The notes under the pieces were generated by a model. It was not told the origin of the DNA. It saw only the letters and a list, made by a program, of their open reading frames with translations, and did not search any database. Shown here piece after piece: positions 45,416 through 54,911 of a stretch of DNA of 64,000 nucleotides. Positions within the stretch are counted from its first letter, which is position 1. Each line of letters begins with the position of its first letter. The translations under genes were made by a program, and so were the position numbers. The stretch lies in assembly GCF_023630255.1 (NCBI RefSeq), contig NZ_JALPRS010000002.1:248001-312000 (forward strand). The letters are read 5' to 3'. The stretch comes from Pontibacter deserti (lineage in GTDB: Bacteria > Bacteroidota > Bacteroidia > Cytophagales > Hymenobacteraceae).

Positions 45416-46639
45416 ATGCTCAAAAAACTACTCAACTCTTTCGCGCTGGCCCTGCATAACATCCGCACCAGGTTGTTCCATACCTTGCTGTCTATACTTG
45501 GTATTGTGATTGGGGTAGGGGCGTTGGTAACGGTGCTCTCGCTGATAGATGGCTTGGAGAAGTTTGCTAAAGAGCAGATAACTACTACTACATCGCTGAA
45601 GGCTGTAATGATAGAAACCAACACCTATAAACGTGTAAATGATGTTAGTCTGCAGAAAGAAGACTATGGTTACTTGAACTTCGAGCGGTTTGAGAAATTC
45701 TCAGAAAAGATGGCTATACCTGCTACCGGCTACATCGAGTTTAAGAAAAACAGCGAAATATTATTAGCGGATAGCAGTAGGGTCGGGGCAAGTGTGCACG
45801 GTGTAAATACGCTACACCCTAAAACTATAAACCTGAAAGCTGGCCGGTTATTTACATCTAAAGAACTAACAGCTAAAGCTCCTGTTGCCTTTGCAAATTA
45901 TAGTTTTGCAAAACAGGTAGCTGGCAAAGATTCTGTTCAAACTATACTTGGGCAAACGGTAACCTACCATAACAAACCGGTAAAAGTAATTGGCATCCTT
46001 AAACCCACAAAGCACGAAAGACCACAGCTATACTTGCCCATTAGTTTGTTTACTGAAACTGAACTGAAAGCTGACCCTCCAGGAGTAGTATTTGAAGTGG
46101 ATGATGTAGAGCAGGTGCAGACTTTTAAGAAAGATGCAGAGCAGTGGCTGAAAACTAATGTAGCCAAGGACACTACAGATTTTAGGGTAATTACCAACGA
46201 AGGCAGGTTAGAGCAGGCAGCTAAAGGTTTCTTACTGTTCCGGATCGTGATGGGCATGATCGTGGGACTTTCGGTGGTAGTAGGTGGCATAGGCGTAATG
46301 AACGTGCTGCTGATTTCGGTAACTGAACGAACCGTGGAAATTGGTGTGCGCAAAGCTATGGGAGCTAAAAAGCACGACATCCTGCTACAGTTCCTTGCCG
46401 AGTCGGTAACGGTATCGTTGTTTGGCAGCTTACTTGGTTTGGTGCTGGGAGTATTATTTGCGATGGGAGCGGTTCCGGTTATCAAAGCATTTGCAGATGT
46501 GCCTTTTCAGGCCGCATTTACACTAAATACGCTTATAGTTATTACCATCATCGCTATCGTGGTAGGTATTGTATTTGGTACTTACCCTGCTACACGTGCC
46601 GCCAGGCTTAACCCCGTAGATGCCATCCGAAGAGAGTAG
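45416..46639 (+). CDS. ABC transporter permease, MacB/FtsX type
   Basis: 407 aa. N-terminal membrane segment (about 20-43, FHTLLSILGIVIGVGALVTV), a periplasmic MacB-like core domain (about 50-275), then the FtsX domain with three membrane segments: VMGMIVGLSVVVGGIGVMNV, SVTVSLFGSLLGLVLGVLFA and LNTLIVITIIAIVVGIVFGT, with the coupling region VTERTVEIGVRKAMGAKKHD and end YPATRAARLNPVDAIRRE. Mechanotransmission-type exporter of lipoproteins, peptides or siderophores. Its ATPase is not adjacent. Confidence 0.93.
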   Translation: MLKKLLNSFALALHNIRTRLFHTLLSILGIVIGVGALVTVLSLIDGLEKFAKEQITTTTSLKAVMIETNTYKRVNDVSLQKEDYGYLNFERFEKFSEKMAIPATGYIEFKKNSEILLADSSRVGASVHGVNTLHPKTINLKAGRLFTSKELTAKAPVAFANYSFAKQVAGKDSVQTILGQTVTYHNKPVKVIGILKPTKHERPQLYLPISLFTETELKADPPGVVFEVDDVEQVQTFKKDAEQWLKTNVAKDTTDFRVITNEGRLEQAAKGFLLFRIVMGMIVGLSVVVGGIGVMNVLLISVTERTVEIGVRKAMGAKKHDILLQFLAESVTVSLFGSLLGLVLGVLFAMGAVPVIKAFADVPFQAAFTLNTLIVITIIAIVVGIVFGTYPATRAARLNPVDAIRRE

Positions 46640-46708
46640 AACAAGCTGTCTGTAACTTTAGTATCTAAGTTTATATTTTATTTGTAAACTATACCTGCCA
46701 TCAGAACT

Positions 46709-47695
46709 ATGAAAGCCATACTTGTAAAACAGCCCGGTGGACCCGAACAACTTATACTTGGAGAATACGAACAGCCTTTGCCCGGACCTTATGAATTGCT
46801 GGTAAAAGTGCACGCCACCGCCCTTAACCGCGCCGACACACTGCAGCGCCAGGGCAAGTACCCGCCTCCTAAAGGTGCCAGCCCTATACTTGGTTTAGAG
46901 ATTGCCGGTGTGGTTGAAGAAGCAGGTATAAACTGCACCAAGTATAAAAAAGGCGATAAGGTTTTTGGATTGCTGCCCGGTGGTGGTTATGCCGAGTATG
47001 CTTTGATACATGAAGAAATGGCCATGCCTATACCTGACAACTTAAGTTTTGAAGAGGCTGCTGCTATACCTGAAGTTTTTTTAACGGCATGGCAGGCACT
47101 TGTATGGTTAGGTAAATTGCAGGCCGGCGAACGTGTACTAATACATGCCGGGGCCAGTGGCGTAGGTACGGCTGCCATACAACTGGCCCGCACCCTGAAA
47201 GCCGAAGTACTGGTTACAGCCTCAGAAGGAAAACTGCATGCCTGTAAAGAACTGGGTGCGCATAAACTGATAAACTACCAGGATCCTGATGTGCCTTTTG
47301 AAGATGAAGTGCTGGCCTATACCAATAACGAAGGTGTGGATGTGATCATAGATTTTATAGCAGGCCCATACTTTAACCAGAACCTCGATTGCCTGCGCCT
47401 GGATGGAAGGCTGGTTATACTTGCCAGTTTAGGTGGTGGAAAAGTAGATAATGTGGATCTGCGAAAAATTCTGACGAAGCGACTGCAGGTAATAGGCTCC
47501 ACGCTGCGCTCCCGTACCAAAGAATACCAGATAAAGCTTACCGAAGACCTAAGCCGGTTTGCCTTGCCTCTTTTTAAAGAAGGTAAGCTAAAACCTGTGG
47601 TTGATTCCGTATATGATTGGGAAGACGTAGCCGAGGCGCACCATTACATAGAAAGCAATAAGAACATCGGGAAGATTGTACTGCGGGTAAGTTAG
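46709..47695 (+). CDS. NAD(P)H:quinone oxidoreductase, zinc-free MDR family
   Basis: 328 aa, medium-chain dehydrogenase/reductase of the quinone-oxidoreductase (QOR/PIG3) branch. MKAILVKQPGGPEQLILGEY, ALNRADTLQRQGKYPPPKGA, ILGLEIAGVVEEAG, IPEVFLTAWQALVWLGKLQA and the cofactor motif ERVLIHAGASGVGTAAIQLA are visible. PIG3-like sequences reduce o-quinones with NADPH. No zinc ligands. Substrate not determinable. Confidence 0.92.
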   Translation: MKAILVKQPGGPEQLILGEYEQPLPGPYELLVKVHATALNRADTLQRQGKYPPPKGASPILGLEIAGVVEEAGINCTKYKKGDKVFGLLPGGGYAEYALIHEEMAMPIPDNLSFEEAAAIPEVFLTAWQALVWLGKLQAGERVLIHAGASGVGTAAIQLARTLKAEVLVTASEGKLHACKELGAHKLINYQDPDVPFEDEVLAYTNNEGVDVIIDFIAGPYFNQNLDCLRLDGRLVILASLGGGKVDNVDLRKILTKRLQVIGSTLRSRTKEYQIKLTEDLSRFALPLFKEGKLKPVVDSVYDWEDVAEAHHYIESNKNIGKIVLRVS

Positions 47696-47777
47696 CCTGA
47701 AAAAGTAGGTATTGGCAAAAGAAACAGTAAATACAAGCCGTTAACCTTGCGACATAAATTGGCCAACTATAAAAACA

Positions 47778-47820
47778 GAAAGGACAGAAGAAAGTATAAA
47801 ATCTCTTCTGTCCTTTTTCA
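47778..47820. terminator. Bidirectional terminator between quinone reductase and RluA genes
   Basis: 13-bp stem AAAGGACAGAAGA / TCTTCTGTCCTTT around AAGTATAAAA, flanked by A-run and TTTTT. Confidence 0.9.
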
Positions 47821-47844
47821 AAATATCCTTTGTCTGGTAAAAGC

Positions 47845-48555
47845 TTACTGCGCTCTCAGTTGCTTAACAAGCACAGCAAAATCCTTCGGGTATGGAGCTT
47901 CAATTTTTACCGGCTCTCCGTCCATTAACCTGAAACCGATGGTATGCGAGTGTAGCGCAAATCGCTTAATTAGTGGCTGTTCTTCTGTTAGCTTTTTCAG
48001 GTTGTAGCCGCGCTTCAGGCTGCTCAGGTATAAATTCTCGCCTCCATATAGTTCATCGCCCACAATAGGTGCCTTCAGCGATGCCAGGTGCACGCGTATC
48101 TGGTGCAAACGACCCGTTACAGGTAAACACTCTACCAAAGTATGGCGGTTATAGTTTTCCAGCGTCGTAAAGAACGTTTCAGCAGACTTACCCTGTGGTG
48201 TTAGCTTAGCCACACCTTTGGCACTTGGAAGTATAGCTTTGTTTACTAATTGGTCTTCGAACTTATGGATACCCCAAACTACGGCATGGTAAACCTTATA
48301 TACTTCGCGGTGCTCGAACTGTATCGCCACATTACGGTAAGCTTCCGGGTTTTTAGCAAATATCAGGCACCCCGATGTGTCTTTATCTAAGCGGTGGCAG
48401 GCCTGCAGGTTCGGGTTATACTGACGGGCAATTTTAAGCAGGTTGGTGGTATTAGGTGTTCTATCTTCCAGCGTAGCCAGAAAAGGTGGTTTGTTAACTA
48501 CTATATAGTCTTCGTTCTCAAATATGATCAGGTCCTTAAAAACCGGGTACTTCAT
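47845..48555 (-). CDS. RluA-family pseudouridine synthase
   Basis: 236 aa, RNA uridine isomerase. The catalytic Asp is in ACHRLDKDTSGCLIFAK; also VVNKPPFLATLEDRT, VYKVYHAVVWG, TLVECLPVTGRLHQIRVHLA and APIVGDELYGGENLYLS. The S4 domain is missing, as in the short RluA/RluC-like forms. Target rRNA or tRNA site unknown. Confidence 0.92.
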   Translation of the reverse strand: MKYPVFKDLIIFENEDYIVVNKPPFLATLEDRTPNTTNLLKIARQYNPNLQACHRLDKDTSGCLIFAKNPEAYRNVAIQFEHREVYKVYHAVVWGIHKFEDQLVNKAILPSAKGVAKLTPQGKSAETFFTTLENYNRHTLVECLPVTGRLHQIRVHLASLKAPIVGDELYGGENLYLSSLKRGYNLKKLTEEQPLIKRFALHSHTIGFRLMDGEPVKIEAPYPKDFAVLVKQLRAQ

Positions 48556-48623
48556 GTGTGTGCTTATACTTTATCAGGCATAGCTAAACTTTAAGCTGCG
48601 CATCCTGCAAAGATACTGATAAT

Positions 48624-48655
48624 AATTGCTGATTGTTTATTGTTGATTGTTGTGA
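48624..48655. repeat. A/T-rich short repeat
   Basis: Imperfect repeats of GATTGTTTATTGTTGATTGT in the 200-nt gap between two - strand genes. Same style as the elements at 42681 and 55403. Confidence 0.45.
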
Positions 48656-48755
48656 GGGTTAATTGCTTGCTACCTTAGCAGGTATTTGGCAGATGTTTAT
48701 AGTTAGCTAAAATATAACCGTTTGTGGACACCAACTTGCAATCAGTAATCAGCTA

Positions 48756-49790
48756 TTATTTGGCTTTTGGTAATTTAAACCTGAGTGTAGAGCCTTTGCC
48801 AACTACACTGCTTATAGCTATAAAAGAGCGGTGTGCTTCAATGATGTGCTTGGAAATGGCAAGTCCTAAACCGGAGCCGCCTTCGGTGCGGGCGCGGCTC
48901 TTATCTATTCTGTAAAAGCGCTCAAAAATGCGGTTAATGTGCTCTTCTGCTATTCCTTTGCCATCATCAGCTACGGTTATTGTAAACTTCTTTTTGCCCT
49001 CGTTAAAAGATACCCAGATGTTGCCCCCATTCCGGCCATACTTGATCGCGTTATCAATCAGGTTGATGAATACCTGACGTATGCGATTCGGGTCGGCATG
49101 TAAGTTTACGTGTTCACCTGGCTGGGCCTCTAAATGAAGTGTAATGTGGCGTTCAGCTGCTTTCTGCTCCAGTTGCTCAAAAACTTCTTTTACCAGTGGT
49201 ACTACATCAAAGTTCCGCTTCTGCATTTTAATAACACCCTTCTCCAGCTGCGAAATACTGATCAGGTCCTGTACCAGGGTATCCAATCCGTCCAGGCTGT
49301 TGGCTGCTTTCTGCAGGAATTTATCCCGAACAGCTACATCATCTACAGCTCCATCCAGTAAGGTATGTATAAAGCCCTGAGCCGCAAAAATAGGTGTCTT
49401 CAACTCATGTGATACATCCGCCAGAAATTCACTCCGCATGGTTTGCAGTCGCTTCAGTTCATCAATTTCTAACTGCTTTTTGGCCGCTATCTCATAAATT
49501 TCATTCTTGATTTTGAGTAGAGGGTCGGCAGTAAAAAAAGATCTACCTTCAGCTTTTCTGCTGTCCTGGCGTTTAATGCGCTCCAGGCTGGAATATACAT
49601 TCTTTATTTCGCGTAGTATTAAGGCCTCGTAAGAGAAGTATACTAGTAAAAAGCAACTGATAAACACCACCACCAGCGCAACTATAAGCCCCTTAGAAGA
49701 GAAGTAAGTCGCTAATGCAAGAAAGGCGGTAAGCACCAAAGCCACCGCCAGCGAGATAAGTATAGTAAGCGTTCGGGAATTTAAATTCAT
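48756..49790 (-). CDS. Sensor histidine kinase, PhoR-like
   Basis: 344 aa. Two adjacent membrane segments (about 8-30 and 34-55), a short linker in place of a PAS domain, then the HisKA dimerisation domain with phospho-acceptor His128 (EFLADVSHELKTPI) and the ATPase domain: N box RQVFINLIDNAIKYGRNG, G1 TVADDGKGI, F and G2 boxes IFERFYRIDKSRARTEGGSG and LGLAISKHIIEAH. It follows its response-regulator gene by five bases. Resembles phosphate-type PhoR but signal is not known. Confidence 0.93.
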   Translation of the reverse strand: MNLNSRTLTILISLAVALVLTAFLALATYFSSKGLIVALVVVFISCFLLVYFSYEALILREIKNVYSSLERIKRQDSRKAEGRSFFTADPLLKIKNEIYEIAAKKQLEIDELKRLQTMRSEFLADVSHELKTPIFAAQGFIHTLLDGAVDDVAVRDKFLQKAANSLDGLDTLVQDLISISQLEKGVIKMQKRNFDVVPLVKEVFEQLEQKAAERHITLHLEAQPGEHVNLHADPNRIRQVFINLIDNAIKYGRNGGNIWVSFNEGKKKFTITVADDGKGIAEEHINRIFERFYRIDKSRARTEGGSGLGLAISKHIIEAHRSFIAISSVVGKGSTLRFKLPKAK

Positions 49791-49795
49791 ACAAT

Positions 49796-50485
49796 TCAGT
49801 CGGTATTAAACTTATAACCGACTCCTTTTATAGTACGAATATGGTCTTCACCAACTTTTTCACGCACCTTCCGGATGTGTACATCTACGGTTCTTGGAAT
49901 TACATACACGTCGCTGCCCCAGATGCTGTTCAGTAGTTCTTCGCGGGTAAACACTTTGTTAGGTGTTGATGCCAGGAAAGCCAGCAGTTCAAATTCTTTT
50001 TTCGGAAGTATAATTTTTTGCTCTCCTTTATAAACGGCAAAGCTGGTGCGGTCAATTTTAAGACCTGCTATGTCTATTACCTGTTCCTGTTCGTCCTGCT
50101 GGGCATCGCGACGGGCAAAGGCTGCCAGTCGGCTTAGCAGTGCGCGGGGCTTTATAGGTTTGGTTATAAAGTCATCGGCTCCGGCATCAAAAGCAGCTAC
50201 TTCAGAGAATTCTTCGGCACGGGCAGTCAGGAAGATAATATGCGTTTGTTTAAAGTCGTTTGTTTCGCGTAACTGGCGGCAGGCAGCAATACCATCCAGT
50301 ACCGGCATCATTACATCCATCAGGATAACATCCGGTTTAAAAGCCTTCGCTACTTCAATAGCTCTTTTACCATTATCGGCCTGCGCCACTTCGTATCCTT
50401 CACGGGTAAGGTTGTAGTGCAGCAGTTCCACAATATCGGGCTCATCGTCCACGATCAGTATCTTGTATTTAGGTGTAGTTTGCAC
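49796..50485 (-). CDS. Response regulator, OmpR/PhoB family
   Basis: 229 aa, GTG start at 50485. Receiver domain with acidic pair in ILIVDDEPD, phospho-acceptor Asp57 (VILMDVMMPVLDG), Thr in IIFLTARAEE and Lys in FITKPIKP; C-terminal winged helix with KKEFELLAFLASTPNKVFTR and RTVDVHIRKVREKVGEDHIR. Transcription regulator phosphorylated by the adjoining kinase. Target genes unknown. Confidence 0.95.
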   Translation of the reverse strand: MQTTPKYKILIVDDEPDIVELLHYNLTREGYEVAQADNGKRAIEVAKAFKPDVILMDVMMPVLDGIAACRQLRETNDFKQTHIIFLTARAEEFSEVAAFDAGADDFITKPIKPRALLSRLAAFARRDAQQDEQEQVIDIAGLKIDRTSFAVYKGEQKIILPKKEFELLAFLASTPNKVFTREELLNSIWGSDVYVIPRTVDVHIRKVREKVGEDHIRTIKGVGYKFNTD

Positions 50486-50626
50486 GAGTGTAACGGGTTA
50501 GGTTAACTGATTGCTACCAAGCTGTTTTCTTTAGCTATTGTAAAGGTAGTATGATTTAGGTAATCTGCTCAGTTACTACTAAATGATAATATATTCTTAA
50601 CATAGGTGCGTGGGCTATGATATAAC

Positions 50627-50653
50627 AAAAAAGCCAGCTGTTCAGCTGGCTTT
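50627..50653 (-). terminator. Terminator of the DUF3108 gene
   Basis: 11-bp stem AAAGCCAGCTG / CAGCTGGCTTT with TT loop, followed on the - strand by TTTTTTGTT. Confidence 0.9.
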
Positions 50654-50658
50654 CTGTC

Positions 50659-51474
50659 TTACTTTTTGGCGATGAGCTTGTGCTTTAGGTTCTTAAACTC
50701 GTAAAGGTCTACCTTCAGCGATCCTACAAACATTTCAGCTTCAATCAGTACCGGTATCTTGTTATCGTCATCAGATAAATATACTATGATGGCATTTTCG
50801 CCTTTAAACATCTCGTTCTTCGGCATTTTAGGTACCAGTTTTATAGCTTTTATCTTACCTGATTTGGTGCTTACTGTTTCTCTACCTTTGTAAGTAATCT
50901 CCATATCGAAGTTTTCTTCATCAAAGAAGCCTTTGATATTGAATTTGTCTCCCTTGCGCATATTATCATAGTTCAGGGTACGCAAATAGTAAAACCCACT
51001 TACAATATCCTGCACGTTATCAGATACTTTATGGGTGCTGGTCTTTTCTGGGTCTTTTTTCTTTTTAGATTTAACCGCAGCCGTATTGCTGTAATGATTA
51101 AAGTCTATTGTTTCTTTTTTGCGGTAGCTACCTTCCTCTATACTGCGGTAAAAACGATGTGGTACTATAGCAGCCGTATCAATATAAGATTGCCAGGTAT
51201 CACGTATTTTTATAAAGAGGTCGAAAGAGCTGCTTGTGCGGCCATATACAGTAGCGCGGTAGTTTGGCCGTCCGTTTATAGTGTACAGCTGATTAGATAT
51301 ATCTATAGTTGCTTCGGCTGCTGTAATAGGGCCATAGTGTATTTTATACTTCAGTATCTCGCCAGTCGAAAAACTTTCGTTACGTATGGTTCGCATTCTG
51401 TCTTTGGTTGCAAAGGCAGAGAGTATAATCACGAGTAGAAGGATGATGGGAGTAAACTTCTTCATATTCTTCAT
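50659..51474 (-). CDS. DUF3108-family secreted protein
   Basis: 271 aa from ATG 51474 (a second ATG is at 51465). Signal peptide with FTPIILLLVIILSAFATK. The mature part shows the DUF3108 pattern: FSTGEILKYKIHYGPITAAEA, VYGRTSSSFDLFIKIRDTWQ, HRFYRSIEEGSYRKKETIDF, DIVSGFYYLRTLNYDN and a final strand LIEAEMFVGSLKVDLYEFKN. Likely periplasmic or outer-membrane-associated; function unknown. Confidence 0.85.
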   Translation of the reverse strand: MKNMKKFTPIILLLVIILSAFATKDRMRTIRNESFSTGEILKYKIHYGPITAAEATIDISNQLYTINGRPNYRATVYGRTSSSFDLFIKIRDTWQSYIDTAAIVPHRFYRSIEEGSYRKKETIDFNHYSNTAAVKSKKKKDPEKTSTHKVSDNVQDIVSGFYYLRTLNYDNMRKGDKFNIKGFFDEENFDMEITYKGRETVSTKSGKIKAIKLVPKMPKNEMFKGENAIIVYLSDDDNKIPVLIEAEMFVGSLKVDLYEFKNLKHKLIAKK

Positions 51475-51683
51475 CAATAAGTGTCAGTGTTAATAGTAGG
51501 TTTTATTCAACTATCATACCAACTCCATCCGGGCGATACGGATTTTAAGCTGCTGTGGCAACGCACTTACCAGTTATATTTTATGCTTATACCCACAAGT
51601 ATAAGCTTGTTTATAGTAATTTATACTTTGTTATTAATTGCAAGTTAGCACTTTATCGCATTTTTTAGCAGACGGCCTTAAAT

Positions 51684-51717
51684 AAAAAAAGGTGCCATTG
51701 CTATAGCACCTTTTTTG
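51684..51717 (-). terminator. Terminator of recA
   Basis: Stem AAAAAAAGGTGC / GCACCTTTTTT with a 10-base loop; on the - strand it gives a T-run. The rest of the gap (51475-51683) holds only AASTATA words. Confidence 0.9.
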
Positions 51718-51741
51718 TTATTTTAGTTCAGAGAATAATGT

Positions 51742-52791
51742 TCACTCACCTCTATCAGCTGATTTATCTTCCAATACTTCAGCTACTTTTTCCGGTTCGC
51801 CTTTTACAATAGCTCTGATCTTCTGCTCGATCTCATCCATCAGTTCCGGGTTATCCAGCAGGATCTGTTTTACACCATCGCGGCCCTGGCCTAGCTTGTT
51901 GCCATCGTAAGAGAACCATGAACCTGATTTTTGTACAATGTTCAGTTCTACGCCCAGGTCAAGGATCTCACCTACTTTAGAGATACCCTCACCGTACATG
52001 ATGTCGAACTCAACTACTTTGAACGGAGGCGCTACTTTGTTCTTCACAACTTTAACGCGGGTACGGTTACCGGTAATGTTATCAGCACCTTCTTTGATCT
52101 GGCCAATACGACGGATATCCAGACGTACGGATGCGTAGAATTTAAGGGCATTACCACCGGTTGTAGTTTCAGGGTTACCGAACATCACACCAATCTTCTC
52201 ACGAAGCTGGTTGATGAAGATACAGCAGCATCCTGTTTTGTTGATCGTACCTGTTAACTTACGAAGTGCCTGAGACATCAAACGAGCCTGAAGACCCATT
52301 TTGCTGTCACCCATGTCGCCTTCCAGTTCGCCTTTCGGTACAAGAGCAGCAACTGAGTCAATAACTATAATATCGATAGCGCCTGAACGGATCAGGTGAT
52401 CAGCGATCTCAAGTGCCTGCTCACCATTGTCTGGCTGAGAGATAAGTAAGTTTTCTGTATCGATACCTAATTTCTCGGCATATACTTTATCAAAAGCGTG
52501 CTCTGCGTCGATAAATGCAGCTAGGCCACCATTGCGCTGTGCTTCGGCGATAGCATGCATGGTAAGCGTGGTTTTACCAGAAGATTCAGGACCGTAGATC
52601 TCAATGACACGGCCACGTGGCAAACCGCCAATACCCAAAGCTATGTCCAACCCAAGAGACCCTGTAGAAATAGCAGGAATGTCTTCTACCTTGTTGTCGC
52701 TAAGCTTCATTACAGTGCCTTTACCGTAAGTCTTGTCGAGCTTGTCGATAGTCAGCTGCAGGGCTTTAAGTTTTTCGTTGCTTACACTCAT
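51742..52791 (-). CDS. recA: Recombinase RecA
   Basis: 349 aa, DNA strand-exchange ATPase of homologous recombination. Walker [18 protein letters not shown] (about residues 66-82), [20 protein letters not shown], Walker [22 protein letters not shown]2 with [20 protein letters not shown], and the C-terminal domain with [20 protein letters not shown]. Single gene with own terminator. No LexA-type operator is evident upstream. Confidence 0.99.
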   Translation of the reverse strand: MSVSNEKLKALQLTIDKLDKTYGKGTVMKLSDNKVEDIPAISTGSLGLDIALGIGGLPRGRVIEIYGPESSGKTTLTMHAIAEAQRNGGLAAFIDAEHAFDKVYAEKLGIDTENLLISQPDNGEQALEIADHLIRSGAIDIIVIDSVAALVPKGELEGDMGDSKMGLQARLMSQALRKLTGTINKTGCCCIFINQLREKIGVMFGNPETTTGGNALKFYASVRLDIRRIGQIKEGADNITGNRTRVKVVKNKVAPPFKVVEFDIMYGEGISKVGEILDLGVELNIVQKSGSWFSYDGNKLGQGRDGVKQILLDNPELMDEIEQKIRAIVKGEPEKVAEVLEDKSADRGE

Positions 52792-53190
52792 GTGTTCTTT
52801 TCTTGTTTAGCTTAATTTGATTGTGAAATTACAACATTCAGATCCAATATGCAAAAAAGTTAACCTATATTTTGCTAATTATTTTAGCTGATTACTGCTG
52901 TCTTTTCTTAACATCTGCCGCACTGCTTTTGTGCCATTTTTGCTGCTTTTTTCTACTATTTTTATAAAGTTTTTTTAAGGTAACTATCCTATTCCGCAGC
53001 AGGTTAATATTCAGGTGTTTTAGCAAATAGCAGCAGTTGTTTGAGAAGCTTTAAAGCTAAATTGCTAAAAATATTGGAATGTGTGTTCGGCTTAGATAAA
53101 AAGCTTGAACTGAATTATAGCTGCTGGAATTTATACTTCTGGCAGCTATACTTCCAGCGTCATCTTAATCTGGACTAGTGTCTTCATTAC
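52792..53190. other. Gene-free stretch upstream of recA
   Basis: About 400 nt between recA and the RimJ-like gene, both on the - strand. A/T-rich. I see a TTTTTTG word near 52845-52851 on the - strand that could be part of a recA promoter, but no good -7 element; near 53119-53158 two TATACTTC words flank a GGCAGC. Nothing else recognisable. Confidence 0.4.
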
Positions 53191-53811
53191 CTACACAAGT
53201 TCTGTAGAGTGTTGTTGGCGTATACTTTCAAAATCTTTGCGGGTCATGCCAAAGTAGGTTAAGTCATGTAGTTCATTAGAATCCAACCCTCTGAAATCGC
53301 TACGTAACGTACCCTCTTCTACAAAACCGTTCTCCAGCGCCAATTCCCCATAAAACTTATTATTAGTTGTACACCGGATGTATACTTTGTTCAGGTGCAG
53401 CGCATCAAAAGCAAACCTGATGATACTTTGCAGCGCTTCCTGTACCAGTTCTTTGGTTTCAGGCCAGCCGCTAAAGTATAGACCGATTTCTGCTTTTGGT
53501 ATTTTATGATCTACATTCTTTAAGGCAATGTCACCTAAGTAATTATTGTCTGCTTTGGCCCATACACCAAAGTCAAAGGTTTTGCGGTTATCCCAATCGG
53601 TTCTGAGTTGCTGCATTTGTATACGGGCATCTTCCAGCGCCTTTACGCGCGCTATACGGCCACTAAAAGCCGGGTATAAAGTATGGGAGTTTTCCTGCAG
53701 CACCCGCATAAAATCATTTTCATCTCCCTCCTGGTAAGGTCTGAGTATAAGGTGATCTGTCTCCAGCTTTTCATCCAGAGAATCGGGTAAAATATTAAAT
53801 AATAGACTCAT
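53191..53811 (-). CDS. GNAT-family N-acetyltransferase (RimJ/RimL-like)
   Basis: 206 aa. LETDHLILRPYQEGDENDFM, FGVWAKADNNYLGDIALKNV, GLYFSGWPETKELVQEALQS and LHLNKVYIRCTTNNKFYGEL fit the RimJ/RimL group (protein N-terminal or antibiotic acetylation). Acetyl-CoA loop is degenerate (GWPETKELVQEA in place of RGxGxA), so activity is not certain. Isolated gene. Confidence 0.82.
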   Translation of the reverse strand: MSLLFNILPDSLDEKLETDHLILRPYQEGDENDFMRVLQENSHTLYPAFSGRIARVKALEDARIQMQQLRTDWDNRKTFDFGVWAKADNNYLGDIALKNVDHKIPKAEIGLYFSGWPETKELVQEALQSIIRFAFDALHLNKVYIRCTTNNKFYGELALENGFVEEGTLRSDFRGLDSNELHDLTYFGMTRKDFESIRQQHSTELV

Positions 53812-53973
53812 GTAAATTGCACTAAATGTAGGGTTTAAGTAGATGCTTGTATCTTCTTACGCTTTAAAGTTGAATTAGTATAGCAATTCCGAAAGTATAA
53901 ATCTTTAAACTACCAAGGCTTCAATCCGTTATTACTGAACATGTTATATTAAATAATCTATAAGTTATAAACT

Positions 53974-54837
53974 ATGGGAGACAGACTTAAAGGTAAAGTA
54001 GCTATTGTAACAGGTGGCGGGTCAGGTATAGGCGAAGCAATATGTAAAAAGTTTGCCCGCGAAGGTGCCAGTGTCGTGGTGGCAGGCTTCCCGGAAGACC
54101 CTGTAGAAGAAGTAGTGAAAGAAATTCAGAAAGAAGGAGGTACAGCCTTGCCATTTACTGCTGATCTTTCTACAGAAGCTAATGCTAAACGTTGTGTTGA
54201 GACGGCCGTGAGCCAATATGGTAAGCTGGATATTTTAGTTAACAATGCTGGCGTATTTCCGGAGGTAAACATGTTGCAGGACTACTCTGAAGAAGCGTTT
54301 GAATACATGCTGAAGAACAATGTGAAAACAGCATTTGTGATGAGCAAGGCGGCGCTTCCGGAATTGCATAAAACCAAAGGAAACATTGTGTCTGCGGGCT
54401 CTGAGGCTGGCGTGTTGGGTATAGCACAAAATACACCTTATGGCGGCACTAAAGGGTTTATACATGCCTTTATGCGTGGTTTGGCCGTAGAGCAGGCGCA
54501 GTTTGGCGTGCGTTGCAATATAGTTGGACCCGGACCTATAGATACCGCCTGGACGCACGAAAGTACTGGCCCTATGGACAGCAAGATGGTGAAGATGATA
54601 AAAGAAGCTACGCCTATGGGGCGGCGTGGTACCCCTGAGGAAGTGGCTAATGTATACCTGTTCCTGGCATCGGACGAGGCTTCTTATGTTACTGGTGCTA
54701 CTTATATGGTTGATGGAGGTATAACTATCGCCAAAGGTGGGGTAGGCAGTCAGGCAGATTCAGAAATGAAGAAAGAGCCGAAAGGAGAACTGGAACTGGA
54801 GCACTCCAAAGAAGGCCATACTTCTATCCGTAAGTAA
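53974..54837 (+). CDS. Short-chain dehydrogenase/reductase
   Basis: 287 aa, classical SDR. Cofactor motif VTGGGSGIGEAICKKFA at about 12-28, NNAGVFPE, active-site Ser in NIVSAGSEAG, and the Tyr-x3-Lys in TPYGGTKGFIH; GPGPIDTAWT and YVTGATYMVDGGIT at the end. The C-terminal 35 residues are a charged tail (QADSEMKKEPKGELELEHSK) beyond the usual SDR end. Substrate unknown. Confidence 0.92.
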   Translation: MGDRLKGKVAIVTGGGSGIGEAICKKFAREGASVVVAGFPEDPVEEVVKEIQKEGGTALPFTADLSTEANAKRCVETAVSQYGKLDILVNNAGVFPEVNMLQDYSEEAFEYMLKNNVKTAFVMSKAALPELHKTKGNIVSAGSEAGVLGIAQNTPYGGTKGFIHAFMRGLAVEQAQFGVRCNIVGPGPIDTAWTHESTGPMDSKMVKMIKEATPMGRRGTPEEVANVYLFLASDEASYVTGATYMVDGGITIAKGGVGSQADSEMKKEPKGELELEHSKEGHTSIRK

Positions 54838-54856
54838 ACTATAAGCTGATTTAAAC

Positions 54857-54896
54857 TATAAAGGCCAGCAACTTTCGCGTTGCCGGCCTTTACTTT
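54857..54896. terminator. Bidirectional terminator after the SDR gene
   Basis: Stem AAAGGCC-GCAAC / GTTGC-GGCCTTT with one mismatch each side, then TACTTTTTC; A-run on the left serves the - strand gene. Confidence 0.85.
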
Positions 54897-54911
54897 TTCG
54901 TATCGTCTCCG

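Noticed and set aside
52841..52870. recA promoter on the - strand
   Set aside because: A TTTTTTG word is present but the -7 candidate (TAATTTCA) matches poorly, so it is not listed as a promoter.
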